DNA of 64,000 bases from Amaranthus tricolor (lineage: Eukaryota; Streptophyta; Magnoliopsida; Caryophyllales; Amaranthaceae), in the NCBI RefSeq assembly GCF_026212465.1, contig NC_080061.1, forward strand, positions 21,379,695 through 21,443,694, written 5' to 3'. The position numbers were made by a program, and so were the translations under genes. This document shows, in pieces, positions 1 to 13,080 of the stretch. Positions within the stretch are counted from its first letter, which is position 1; the number at the start of each line of letters is the position of its first letter. Under the pieces are notes generated by a model. The model saw only the letters and a program-made list of their open reading frames with translations. It searched no databases and had not been told where the DNA came from.

Positions 1-735
1 TTGATCATTGATCCTTGTTCATTCTTCATCGTTAATTCTTCAATGATCATTGATCCTGGTACATTCTTCATCGTTCATTCTTCATTGATCATTGATCCTT
101 GTACATTCTTCATTGTTCATTCTTCATTGATCATTGATCCTTGTTCATTCTTCATCGTTCATTCTTCAATGATCATTGATCCTTCTTCATTATGCATCGT
201 TGATTCTTCATTGATCATTGATCCTTCTTCATTATGCATCGTTCATTCGTCATTGATCATTAATCCGTGTTCATTCTTAATCATTCATTCATCAATGATC
301 ATTGATCCTGGTACATTCTTCATCGTTCATTGTTCAATGATCATTGATCCTTGTTCATTCTTCATCGTTCATTGTTCAATGATGATTGATCCTTGTTTAT
401 TATGCATCGTTCATTCTTCGTTGATCATTGATCCTTGTTCATTCTTCATCGTTCATTCTTCATTAATCATTGATCCTTGTTCATTATGCGTCGTTCATTC
501 TTCATTGATCATTGATCCTTGTTCATTCTTCATCGTTCATTCATCAATGATCATTGATCCTGGTACATTCTTCATCGTTCATTCTTCAATGATCATTGAT
601 CCTTGTACATTCTTCATTGTTCATTCTTCACCGATCATTGATCCTTGTTCATTATTCATCGTTCATTCTTGATTGATCAATTATCCTTTTTCATTCTTCA
701 TCGTTCATTCTTCAATGATCATTGATCATTGATCA
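1..735 (+). repeat. Block A partial HOR unit at window edge
   Basis: This is the end of a HOR unit cut by the window edge. It matches the end of the 736-2,789 unit: position 1 corresponds to 2,065, and position 672 to 2,726. The offset changes from 2,064 to 2,054 because the downstream copy lacks 10 bp near 2,455. It therefore shows the undeleted form (GATCCTTGTTTATTATGCATC near 390-407). No gene is seen. Confidence 0.85.
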
Positions 736-776
736 TTGTTGATATTCTTCGATCATTGTTCAACGATCATTGATCC
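717..776 (+). repeat. Slip marker, block A type (representative)
   Basis: Three GATCATT words are followed by GTTGATA, the 6-bp word TTCTTC, GATCATT, GTTCAAC, GATCATT and GATCCTT. The missing base shifts the 7-bp register by -1. Markers of this family begin (at TTGTTGATA) at 736, 2,790, 4,480, 5,956, 7,880, 9,860, 10,706, 11,468, 12,356, 13,622, 14,090, 14,978, 15,481, 16,243, 17,089, 26,908, 28,622, 30,728, 31,574, 33,386, 33,980 and 46,662. The TTCATC form begins at 26,223 and at the eight block E positions. Confidence 0.93.
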
Positions 777-2789
777 TTGTTCATTATGCATCGTTCATTC
801 TTCATTGATCATTGATCCTTATTCATTCTTCATCGTTCATTCTTCATTGATCGTTGATCCTTATTCATTATGCATCGTTCATTCTTCATTGATCATTGAT
901 CCTTGTTCATTCTTCATCGTTCATTCTTCATTGATCGTTGATCCTTGTTCATTCTTTATCGTTCATTCTTCAGTGATCATTGATCCTTGAACTTTATTCA
1001 TCATTCATTCTTCAATGATCATTGGTCCTTGTTCATTATGCATCGTTCATTCTTCATTGATCATTGATCCTTGTTCATTCTTAATTGTACATTCTTCAAT
1101 GGTCATTGATCCTTGTACATTATTCATCGTTCATTCTTCATTGATCATTGATCCTTGTTCATTCTTCATCGTTCATTCTTAATTAATCATTGATCCTTGT
1201 TCATTATGCGTCGATCATTCTTCATTGATTATTGATCCTGGTACATTCTTCATCGTTTATTGTTCATTGATCATTGATCCTTGTTCATTCTTCATCGTTC
1301 ATTCTTCAATGATCATTGATCCTTCTTCATTATGCATCGTTGATTCTTCATTGATCATTGATCCTTGTTCATTATGCATCGTTCATTCGTCATTGATCAT
1401 TAATCCGTGTTCATTCTTCATCGTTCATTCATCAATGATCATTGATCCTGGTACATTCCTCATCGTTCATTCTTAATTAATCATTGATCCTTGTTCATTA
1501 TGCGTCGATCATTCTTCATTGATCATTGATCCTGGTACATTCTTCATCGTTCATTCTTCATTGATCATTGATCCTTGTACATTCTTCATTGTTCATTCTT
1601 CAATGATCATTGATCCTTCTTCATTATTCATCGTTCATTCTTCATTGATCATTGAGCCTTGTTCATTATGCATCGTTCATTCCTCATTGATCATTGATCC
1701 TTGTTCATTCTTCATCGTTCATTCTTAAATGATCATTGATCCTTCTTCATTATGCATCGTTGATTCTTCATTGATCATTGATCCTTGTTCATTATGCATC
1801 GTTCATTCGTCATTGATCATTAATCCGTGTTCATTCTTCATCGTTCATTCATCAATGATCATTGATCCTGGTACATTCTTCATCGTTCATTGTTCAATGA
1901 TCATTGATCCTTGTTCATTCTTCATCGTTCATTGTTCAATGATGATTTATCCTTGTTTATTATGCATCGTTCATTCTTTGTTCATCATTGATCCTTGTTC
2001 ATTCTTCATCGTTCATTCTTCATTAATCATTGATCCTTGTTCATTATGCGTCGTTCATTCTTCATTGATCATTGATCCTTGTTCATTCTTCATCGTTCAT
2101 TCTTCAATGATCATTGATCCTGGTACATTCTTCATCGTTCATTCTTCATTGATCATTGATCCTTGTACATTCTTCATTGTTCATTCTTCATTGATCATTG
2201 ATCCTTGTTCATTCTTCATCGTTCATTCTTCAATGATCATTGATCCTTCTTCATTATGCATCGTTGATTCTTCATTGATCATTGATCCTTCTTCATTATG
2301 CATCGTTCATTCGTCATTGATCATTAATCCGTGTTCATTCTTCATCATTCATTCATCAATGATCATTGATCCTGGTACATTCTTCATCGTTCATTGTTCA
2401 ATGATCATTGATCCTTGTTCATTCTTCATCGTTCATTGTTCAATGATGATTGATCCTGCATCGTTCATTCTTCGTTGATCATTGATCCTTGTTCATTCTT
2501 CATCGTTCATTCTTCATTAATCATTGATCCTTGTTCATTATCCGTCGTTCATTCTTCATTGATCATTGATCCTTGTTCATTCTTCATCGTTCATTCATCA
2601 ATGATCATTGATCCTGGTACATTCTTCATCGTTCATTCTTCAATGATCATTGATCCTTGTACATTCTTCATTGTTCATTCTTCACCGATCATTGATCCTT
2701 GTTCATTATTCATCGTTCATTCTTGATTGATCAATTATCCTTTTTCATTCTTCATCGTTCATTCTTCAATGATCATTGATCATTGATCA
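736..2789 (+). repeat. Block A HOR unit, 2,054 bp
   Basis: The unit starts at the 1-bp-slip marker (TTGTTGATATTCTTCG). It carries the 10-bp deletion near 2,455, where GATCCT runs straight into GCATCG. The part from 1,729 to 2,789 recurs at 3,419-4,479 with few substitutions (for example 2,540 reads ATCCGTCG where 4,230 reads ATGCGTCG). The length is 3 modulo 7, as expected from one marker (-1) plus the 10-bp loss. Confidence 0.88.
2446..2475 (+). repeat. 10-bp deletion breaking the 7-bp register
   Basis: Here GATGATTGATCCT joins GCATCG directly; the corresponding site near 390-407 has 10 more bases. The same deletion is found near 4,146 in the next HOR unit. It is one of the few length changes in the window not divisible by 7, and it accounts for the two marker intervals (2,054 and 1,690) that equal 3 rather than 6 modulo 7. 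Confidence 0.88.
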
Positions 2790-4479
2790 TTGTTGATATT
2801 CTTCGATCATTGTTCAACGATCATTGATCCTTGTTCATTATGCATCGTTCATTTTTCATTGATCATTGATCCTTATTCATTCTTCATCGTTCATTCTTCA
2901 TTGATCGTTGATCCTTATTCATTATGCATCGTTCATTCTTCATCGTTCATTCTTCATTGATCGTTGATCCTTGTTCATTCTTTATCGTTCATTCTTCAGT
3001 GATCATTGATCCTTGAACTTTATTCATCATTCATTCTTCAATGATCATTGGTCCTTGTTCATTCTTAATTGTACATTCTTCAATGGTCATTGATCCTTGT
3101 ACATTATTCATCGTTCATTCTTCATTGATCATTGATCCGTGTTCATTCTTCATCGTTCATTCATCAATGATCATTGATCCTGGTACATTCCTCATCGTTC
3201 ATTCTTAATTAATCATTGATCCTTGTTCATTATGCGTCGATCATTCTTCATTGATCATTGATCCTGGTACATTCTTCATCGTGCATTCTTCATTTATCAT
3301 TGATCCTTCTTCATTATTCATCGTTCATTCTTCATTGATCATTGAGCCTTGTTCATTATGCATCGTTCATTCCTCATTGATCATTGATCCTTGTTCATTC
3401 TTCATCGTTCATTCTTAAATGATCATTGATCCTTCTTCATTATGCATCGTTGATTCTTCATTGATCATTGATCCTTGTTCATTATGCATCGTTCATTCGT
3501 CATTGATCATTAATCCGTGTTCATTCTTCATCGTTCATTCATCAATGATCATTGATCCTGGTACATTCTTCATCGTTCATTGTTCAATGATCATTGATCC
3601 TTGTTCATTCTTCATCGTTCATTGTTCAATGATGATTTATCCTTGTTTATTATGCATCGTTCATTCTTTGTTCATCATTGATCCTTGTTCATTCTTCATC
3701 GTTCATTCTTCATTAATCATTGATCCTTGTTCATTATGCGTCGTTCATTCATCATTGATCATTGATCCTTGTTCATTCTTCATCGTTCATTCTTCAATGA
3801 TCATTGATCCTGGTACATTCTTCATCGTTCATTCTTCATTGATCATTGATCCTTGTACATTCTTCATTGTTCATTCTTCATTGATCATTGATCCTTGTTC
3901 ATTCTTCATCGTTCATTCTTCAATGATCATTGATCCTTCTTCATTATGCATCGTTGATTCTTCATTGATCATTGATCCTTCTTCATTATGCATCGTTCAT
4001 TCGTCATTGATCATTAATCCGTGTTCATTCTTCATCATTCATTCATCAATGATCATTGATCCTGGTACATTCTTCATCGTTCATTGTTCAATGATCATTG
4101 ATCCTTGTTCATTCTTCATCGTTCATTGTTCAATGATGATTGATCCTGCATCGTTCATTCTTCGTTGATCATTGATCCTTGTTCATTCTTCATCGTTCAT
4201 TCTTCATTAATCATTGATCCTTGTTCATTATGCGTCGTTCATTCTTCATTGATCATTGATCCTTGTTCATTCTTCATCGTTCATTCATCAATGATCATTG
4301 ATCCTGGTACATTCTTCATCGTTCATTCTTCAATGATCATTGATCCTTGTACATTCTTCATTGTTCATTCTTCACCGATCATTGATCCTTGTTCATTATT
4401 CATCGTTCATTCTTGATTGATCAATTATCCTTTTTCATTCTTCATCGTTCATTCTTCAATGATCATTGATCATTGATCA
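2790..4479 (+). repeat. Block A HOR unit, 1,690 bp
   Basis: The unit starts at a slip marker and shares the 10-bp deletion (near 4,146) with the previous unit, so the two descend from one deleted parent. Its shorter length comes from loss of monomers between about 2,940 and 3,420. From 3,419 it tracks the previous unit at a constant offset of 1,690 bp. Confidence 0.88.
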
Positions 4480-5955
4480 TTGTTGATATTCTTCGATCAT
4501 TGTTCAACGATCATTGATCCTTGTTCATTATGCATCGTTCATTCTTCATTGATCATTGATCCTTATTCATTCTTCATCGTTCATTCTTCATTGATCGTTG
4601 ATCCTTATTCATTATGCATCGTTCATTCTTCATCGTTCATTCTTCATTGATCGTTGATCCTTATTCATTCTTTATCGTTCATTCTTCAGTGATCATTGAT
4701 CCTTGAACTTTATTCATCATTCATTCTTCAATGATCATTGGTCCTTGTTCATTATGCATCGTTCATTCTTCATTGATCATTGATCCTTGTTCATTCTTAA
4801 TTGTACATTCTTCAATGGTCATTGATCCTTGTACATTATTCATCGTTCATTCTTCATTGATCATTGATCCTTGTTCATTCTTCATCGTTCATTCTTAATT
4901 AATCATTGATCCTTGTTCATTATGCGTCGATCATTCTTCATTGATTATTGATCCTGGTACATTCTTCATCGTTTATTGTTCATTGATCATTGATCCTTGT
5001 TCATTCTTCATCGTTCATTCTTCAATGATCATTGATCCTTCTTCATTATGCATCGTTGATTCTTCATTGATCATTGATCCTTGTTCATTATGCATCGTTC
5101 ATTCGTCATTGATCATTAATCCGTGTTCATTCTTCATCGTTCATTCATCAATGATCATTGATCCTGGTACATTCCTCATCGTTCATTCTTAATTAATCAT
5201 TGATCCTTGTTCATTATGCGTCGATCATTCTTCATTGATCATTGATCCTGGTACATTCTTCATCGTTCATTCTTCATTTATCATTGATCCTTCTTCATTA
5301 TTCATCGTTCATTCTTCATTGATCATTGAGCCTTGTTCATTATGCATCGTTCATTCCTCATTGATCATTGATCCTTGTTCATTCTTCATCGTTCATTCTT
5401 AAATGATCATTGATCCTTCTTCATTATGCATCGTTGATTCTTCATTGATCATTGATCCTTGTTCATTATGCATCGTTCATTCGTCATTGATCATTAATCC
5501 GTGTTCATTCTTCATCGTTCATTCATCAATGATCATTGATCCTGGTACATTCTTCATCGTTCATTGTTCAATGATCATTGATCCTTGTTCATTCTTCATC
5601 GTTCATTGTTCAATGATGATTTATCCTTGTTTATTATGCATCGTTCATTCTTTGTTGATCATTGATCCTTGTTCATTCTTCATCGTTCATTCTTCATTAA
5701 TCATTGATCCTTGTTCATTATGCGTCGTTCATTCTTCATTGATCATTGATCCTTGTTCATTCTTCATCGTTCATTCTTCAATGATCATTGATCCTGGTAC
5801 ATTCTTCATCGTTGATTCTTCAATGATCATTGATCCTTGTACATTCTTCATTGTTCATTCTTCACTGATCATTGATCCTTGTTCATTATTCATTGTTCAT
5901 TCTTCATTGATCAATTATCCTTTTTCATTCTTCAATGATCATTGATCATTGATCA
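4480..5955 (+). repeat. Block A HOR unit, 1,476 bp
   Basis: The unit starts at a slip marker and contains no 10-bp deletion. Its length is 6 modulo 7, the value expected from one marker alone. The segment 4,941-5,192 matches 1,225-1,476. The stretch from 5,403 matches 7,327 onward at an offset of 1,924 bp. Confidence 0.86.
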
Positions 5956-7879
5956 TTGTTGATATTCTTCGATCATTGTTCAACGATCATTGATCCTTGT
6001 TCATTATGCATCGTTCATTCTTCATTGATCATTGATCCTTATTCATTCTTCATCGTTCATTCTTCAATGATTATTGATCCGTATTCATTATGCATCGTTC
6101 ATTCTTCATTGATCATTGATCCTTGTTCATTCTTCATCGTTGATTCTTCATTGATCGTTGATATTTGTACATTCTTTATCGTTCATTCTTCAGTGATCAT
6201 TGATCCTTGAACTTTATTCATCATTCATTCTTCAATGATCATTGGTCCTTGTTCATTCTTAATTGTACATTCTTCAATGGTCATTGATCCTTGTACATTA
6301 TTCATCGTTCATTCTTCATTGATCATTGATCCTTGTTCATTCTTCATCGTTCATTCTTAATTAATCATTGATCTTTGTTCATTATGCGTCGACCATTCTT
6401 CATTGATCATTGATCCTGGTACATTCTTCATCGTTTATTTTTCATTGATCATTGATCCTTGTTCATTCTTCATCGTTCATTCTTCAATGATCATTGATCC
6501 TGGTACATTCTTCATCGTTCATTCTTCATTGATCATTGATCCTTGTACATTCTTCATTGTTCATTCTTCAATGATCATTGATCCTTCTTCATTATTCATC
6601 GTTCATTCTTCATTGATCATTGAGCCTTGTTCATTATGCATCGTTCAATCCTCATTGATCATTGATCCTTGTTCATTCTTCATCGTTCATTCTTCAATGA
6701 TCATTGATCCTTCTTAAGTATGCATCGTTCATTCTTCATTGAACATTGATCGTTGTTCATTACGCATCGTTCATTCGTCGTTGATCGTTAATCCTTTTTC
6801 ATTCTTCATCGTTCATTCATCAATGATCATTGATCCTGGTACATTCTTCATCGTTCATTGTTCATTGATCATTGATCCTTGTTCATTCTTCATCGTTCAT
6901 TCTTCAATGATCATTGATCCTTGTTCATTATGCATCGTTCATTCTTCATTGATCATTGATCCTTGTTCATTCTTCATCGTTCATTCTTAATTAATAATTG
7001 ATCCTTGTTCATTATGCGTCGATCATTCTTCATTGATCATTGATCCTGGTACATTCTTCATCGTTTATTGTTCATTGATCATTGATCCTTGTTCATTCTT
7101 CATCGTTAATTCTTCAATGATCATTGATCCAGGTACATTCTTCATCGTTCATTCTTCATTGATCATTGATCCTTGTACATTCTTCATTGTTCATTCTTCA
7201 ATGATCATTGATCCTTCTTCATTATTCATCGTTCATTCTTCATTGATCATTGAGCCTTGTTCATTATGCATCGTTCATTCCTCATTGATCATTGATCCTT
7301 GTTCATTCTTCATCGTTCATTCTTCAATGATCATTGATCCTTCTTCATTATGCATCGTTGATTCTTCATTGATCATTGATCCTTGTTCATTATGCATCGT
7401 TCATTCGTCATTGATCATTAATCCGTGTTCATTCTTCATCGTTCATTCATCAATGATCATTGATCCTGGTACATTCTTCATCGTTCATTGTTCAATGATC
7501 ATTGATCCTTGTTCATTCTTCATCGTTCATTGTTCAATGATGATTTATCCTTGTTTATTATGCATCGTTCATTCTTTGTTGATCATTGATCCTTGTTCAT
7601 TCTTCATCGTTCATTCTTCATTAATCATTGATCCTTGTTCATTATGCGTCGTTCATTCTTCATTGATCATTGATCCTTGTTCATTCTTCATCGTTCATTC
7701 TTCAATGATCATTGATCCTGGTACATTCTTCATCGTTGATTCTTCAATGATCATTGATCCTTGTACATTCTTCATTGTTCATTCTTCACTGATCATTGAT
7801 CCTTGTTCATTATTCATTGTTCATTCTTCATTGATCAATTATCCTTTTTCATTCTTCAATGATCATTGATCATTGATCA
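5956..7879 (+). repeat. Block A HOR unit, 1,924 bp
   Basis: The unit starts at a slip marker and pairs with the next unit. The first part corresponds at offset 1,924, then at 1,966 after a 42-bp insertion in the second unit, and the marker-to-marker length differs by a further 14 bp. Shared private variants include TTCTTAAGTATGC near 6,713 and 8,679. Confidence 0.88.
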
Positions 7880-9859
7880 TTGTTGATATTCTTCGATCAT
7901 TGTTCAACGATCATTGATCCTTGTTCATTATGCATCGTTCATTCTTCATTGATCATTGATCCTTATTCATTCTTCATCGTTCATTCTTCAATGATTATTG
8001 ATCCGTATTCATTATGCATCGTTCATTCTTCATTGATCATTGATCCTTGTTCATTCTTCATCGTTGATTCTTCATTGATCGTTGATATTTGTACATTCTT
8101 TATCGTTCATTCTTCAGTGATCATTGATCCTTGAACTTTATTCATCATTCATTCTTCAATGATCATTGGTCCTTGTTCATTATGCATCATTCATTCTTCA
8201 TTGATCATTGATCCTTGTTCATTCTTAATTGTACATTCTTCAATGGTCATTGATCCTTGTACATTATTCATCGTTCATTCTTCATTGATCATTGATCCTT
8301 GTTCATTCTTCATCGTTCATTCTTAATTAATCATTGATCTTTGTTCATTATGCGTCGACCATTCTTCATTGATCATTGATCCTGGTACATTCTTCATCGT
8401 TTATTTTTCATTGATCATTGATCCTTGTTCATTCTTCATCGTTCATTCTTCAATGATAATTGATCCTGGTACATTCTTCATCGTTCATTCTTCATTGATC
8501 ATTGATCCTTGTACATTCTTCATTGTTCATTCTTCAATGATCATTGATCCTTCTTCATTATTCATCGTTCATTCTTCATTGATCATTGAGCCTTGTTCAT
8601 TATGCATCGTTCAATCCTCATTGATCATTGATCCTTGTTCATTCTTCATCGTTCATTCTTCAATGATCATTGATCCTTCTTAAGTATGCATCGTTCATTC
8701 TTCATTGAACATTGATCGTTGTTCATTACGCATCGTTCATTCGTCGTTGATCGTTAATCCTTTTTCATTCTTCATCGTTCATTCATCAATGATCATTGAT
8801 CCTGGTACATTCTTCATCGTTCATTGTTCATTGATCATTGATCCTTGTTCATTCTTCATCGTTCATTCTTCAATGATCATTGATCCTTGATCATTATGCA
8901 TCGTTCATTCTTCATTGATCATTGATCCTTGTTCATTCTTCATCGTTCATTCTTAATTAATCATTGATCCTTGTTCATTATGCGTCGATCATTCTTCATT
9001 GATCATTGATCCTGGTACATTCTTCATCGTTGATTGTTCATTGATCATTGATCCTTGTTCATTCTTCATCGTTAATTCTTCAATGATCATTGATCCAGGT
9101 ACATTCTTCATCGTTGATTCTTCATTGATCATTGATCCTTGTACATTCTTCATTGTTCATTCTTCAATGATCATTGATCCTTCTTCATTATTCATCGTTC
9201 ATTCTTCATTGATCATTGAGCCTTGTTCATTATGCATCGTTCATTCCTCATTGATCATTGATCCTTGTTCATTCTTCATCGTTCATTCTTCAATGATCAT
9301 TGATCCTTCTTCATTATGCATCGTTGATTCTTCGTTGATCATTGATCCTTGTTCATTATGCATCGTTCATTCGTCATTGATCATTAATCCGTGTTCATTC
9401 TTCATCGTTCATTCATCAATGATCATTGATCCTGGTACATTCTTCATCGTTCATTGTTCAATGATCATTGATCCTTGTTCATTCTTCATCGTTCATTGTT
9501 CAATGATCATTGATCCTTGTTTATTATGCATCGTTCATTCTTCGTTGATCATTGATCCTTGTTCATTCTTCATTGTTCATTGTTCATTAATCATTGATCC
9601 TTGTTCATTATGCGTCGTTCATTCTTCATTGATCATTGAACCTTGTTCATTCTTCATCGTTCATTCTTCAATGATCATTGATCCTGGTACATTCTTCATC
9701 ATTCATTCTTCAATGATCATTGATCCTTGTACATTCTTCATTGTTCATTCTTCACTGATCATTGATCCTTGTTCATTATTCATCGTTCATTCTTCATTGA
9801 TCAATTATCCTTTTTCATTCTTTATCGTTCATTCTTCAATGATCATTGATCATTGATCA
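7880..9859 (+). repeat. Block A HOR unit, 1,980 bp
   Basis: This is the sister copy of the 5,956-7,879 unit. It has 42 bp extra near 8,180 and 14 bp extra just before its end (near 9,820), where the earlier unit has a 28-bp monomer. Both differences are multiples of 7. One of the few substitutions is GATAATTG at about 8,456 for GATCATTG. Confidence 0.88.
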
Positions 9860-10705
9860 TTGTTGATATTCTTCGATCATTGTTCAACGATCATTGATCC
9901 TTGTTCATTATGCATCGTTCATTCTTCATTGATCATTGATCCTTATTCATTCTTCATCGTTCATTCTTCAATGATTATTGATCCTTATTCATTATGCATC
10001 GTTCATTCTTCATTGATCATTGATCCTTGTTCATTCTTCATCGTTCATTCTTCATTGATCGTTGATCCTTGTTCATTCTTAATCGTTCATTCTTCAGTGA
10101 TCATTGATCCTTGAACTTTATTCATCATTCATTCTTCAATGATCATTGGTGCTTGTTCATTATGCATCGTTAATTCTTCATTGATCATTGATCCTTGTTC
10201 AATCTTAATCGTACATTCTTCAATGGTCATTGATACTTGTACATTATTCATCGTTCATTCTCCATTGATCATTGATCCTTGTTCATTCTTCATCGTTCAT
10301 TCTTCAAAGATCATTGATCCTTGTTCATTATGCATCGCTCATTCTTCATTGATCATTGCTCCTTGTTCATTCTTTATCGTTCATTCTTCAGTGATCATTG
10401 ATCCTTGAACTTTATTCATCATTCATTCTTCAATGATCATTGGTCCTTGTTCATTATGCATCGTTCATTCTTCATTGATCACGGATCTTTGTTCATTCTT
10501 CATCGTTCATTCTTCAATGATCATTGATCCAGGTACATTCTTCATCGTTCATTCTTCATTGATCATTGATCCTTGTACATTCTTCATTGTTCATTCTTCA
10601 ATGATCATTGATCCTTGTTCATTATTCATCCCTCATTCTTCATTTATCTATTGTCCTTTTTCATTCTTCATCGTTCATTCTTCAATGATCATTGATCATT
10701 AATCC
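9860..10705 (+). repeat. A/B transition unit, 846 bp
   Basis: This marker-to-marker unit has the same length (846 bp) as the ones starting at 16,243 and 30,728. It carries variants shared by A and B (TTGAACTTTATTCATC) and the first block B signature (CATCCCTCATTC, then TTTATCTATTGTCC). It is close to 14,090-14,977, which is one 42-bp monomer longer. Confidence 0.82.
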
Positions 10706-12598
10706 TTGTTGATATTCTTCGATCATTGTTCAACGATCATTGATCCTTGTTCATTATGCATCGTTCATTCTTCATTGATCATTGATCCTTGTTCATTCTT
10801 CATCGTTCATTCTTCGATGATCATTGATCCTTGTTCATTATGCATCGTTCATTCTTCATTGATCATTGATCCTTGTTCATTCTTCATCTTTCATTCTTCA
10901 TTGATCATTGATCCTTGTTCATTATGCATCGTTCATTCTTCATTGATCATTGATCCTTGTTCGTTCTTCATCGTTCATTATTTAATGATCATTGATCCTT
11001 CTTCATTATGCATCGTTCATTCTTCATTGATCATTGATCATTGTTCATTATGCATCGTTCATTCGTCATTGATCATTGATCCTTGTTCATTCTTCATCGT
11101 TCATTCTTCAATGATCATTGATCCTTGTTTATTATGCATCGTTCATTCTTCATTGATCATTGATCCTTGTTCATTCTTCATCGTTCATTCTTCATTAATC
11201 ATTGATCCTTGTTCATTATGCGTCGTTCATTCTTCATTGATCATTGATCCTTGTTCATTCTTCATCGTTCATTCTTCAATGATCATTGATCCTGGTACAT
11301 TCTTCGTCGTTCATTCTTCATTGATCATTGATCCTTGTACATTCTTCATTGTTCATTCTTCATTGATCATTGATCCTTGTACATTCTTCATTGTTCATTC
11401 TTCAATGATCATTGATCCTTTTTCATTCTTCATCGTTCATTCTTCAATGATCATTGATCATTGATCCTTGTTGATATTCTTCGATCATTGTTCAACGATC
11501 ATTGATCCTTGTTCATTATGCATCGTTCATTCTTCAATGATCATTGATCCTTGAACATTATTCATTGTTCATTCTTCAAAGATTATTTATCCTTATTCAT
11601 TATGCATCGTTCATTCTTCATTGATCATTGATCCTTGTTCATTCTTCATCGTTCATTCTTCATTGATCATTGATCCTTGTTCATTATGCATCGTTCATTC
11701 TTCATTGATCGTTGATCCTTGTTCATTCTTTATCGTTCATTCTTCAGTGATCATTGATCCTTGAACTTTATTCATCATTCATTCTTCAATGATCATTGGT
11801 CCTTGTTCATTATGCATCGTTAATTCTTCATTGATCATTGATCCTTGTTCAATCTTAATCGTACATTCTTCAATGGTCATTGATCCTTGTACATTATTCA
11901 TCGTTCATTCTCCATTGATCATTGATCCTTGTTCATTCTTCATCGTTCATTCTTCAAAGGTCATTGATCCTTGTTCATTATGCATCGCTCATTCTTCATT
12001 GATCATTGATCCTTGTTCATTCTTTATCGTTCATTCTTCAGTGATCATTGATCCTTGAACTTTATTCATCATTCATTCTTCAATGATCATTGGTCCTTGT
12101 TCATTATGCATCGTTCATTCTTCATTGATCATGGATCTTTGTTCATTCTTCATCGTTCATTCTTCAATGATCATTGATCCAGGTATATTCTTTATCGTTC
12201 ATTCTTCATTGATCATTGATCCTTGTACATTCTTCATTGTTCATTCTTCAATGATCATTGATCCTTGTTCATTATTCATCCCTCATTCTTCATTTATCTA
12301 TTATCCTTTTTCATTCTTCATCGTTCATTGTTCAATGATCATTGATCATTGATCCTTGTTGATATTCTTCGATCATTGTTCAACAATCATTGATCCTTGT
12401 TCATTATGCATCGTTCATTCTTCATTGATCATTGATCCTTGTTCATTCTTCATCGTTCATTCTTCAATGATCATTGATCCTTGTTCAATATGCATCGTTC
12501 ATTCTTCATTGATCATTGATCCTTGTTCATTCTTCATCGTTCATTCTTCATTGATCATTGATCCTTGTTCATTATGCATCGTTCATTCTTCATTGATC
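10706..12598 (+). repeat. First copy of 4.7-kb-spaced duplication
   Basis: This stretch recurs at 15,481-17,331. The offset is 4,775 bp from 10,706 to about 11,640, then 4,733 bp from about 11,790. The 42-bp change is a single monomer present here and absent there. Private variants such as the TTATTTAATGATC monomer near 10,978 are shared. Similarity stops near 12,598, where this copy reads TTGATCGTTG and the other TTGATCATTG. Confidence 0.88.
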
Positions 12599-12676
12599 GT
12601 TGATCCTTGTTCATTCTTTATCGTTCATTCTTCAGTGATCATTGATCCTTGAACTTTATTCATCATTCATTCTTCA

Positions 12677-13080
12677 ATGATCATTGGTCCTTGTTCATTA
12701 TGCATCGTTCATTCTTCATTGATCATGGATCTTTGTTCATTCTTCATCGTTCATTCTTCAATGATCATTGATCCAGGTATATTCTTTATCGTTCATTCTT
12801 CATTGATCATTGATCCTTGTACATTCTTCATTGTTCATTCTTCAATGATCATTGATCCTTGTTCAATATGCATCGTTCATTCTTCATTGATCATTGATCC
12901 TTGTTCATTCTTCATCGTTCATTCTTCATTGATCATTGATCCTTGTTCATTATGCATCGTTCATTCTTCATTGATCGTTGATCCTTGTTCATTCTTTATC
13001 GTTCATTCTTCAGTGATCATTGATCCATGAACTTTATTCATCATTCATTCTTCAATGATCATTGGTCCTTGTTCATTATG
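12677..13080 (+). repeat. Recombinant unit with visible exchange junction
   Basis: The left part, 12,677-12,854, repeats 12,083-12,260 at offset 594. The right part, from about 12,855 to 13,080, repeats 12,477-12,702 at offset 378. The switch lies inside a shared stretch at about 12,838-12,865. The unit therefore joins two parents and lacks the slip marker that lies between them, which is why the marker interval here is long (1,266 bp). It is a product of unequal exchange or of conversion between neighbouring copies. Confidence 0.85.

Larger units (their letters stand above)
1..10705 (+). repeat. HOR block A
   Basis: This block is built from HOR units of 1,476 to 2,054 bp. Each unit can be started at a marker in which three GATCATT words run into GTTGATA, a 6-bp word TTCTTC, then GATCATT and GTTCAAC. 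Markers begin at 736, 2,790, 4,480, 5,956, 7,880 and 9,860. Typical variants are monomers with GGTACATTC, with ATGCGTC, and with TTAATTAATC. Neighbouring units match closely over a kilobase or more but differ by whole-monomer gains and losses. The passage into block B is gradual; the boundary given is the marker at 10,706. Confidence 0.9.
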
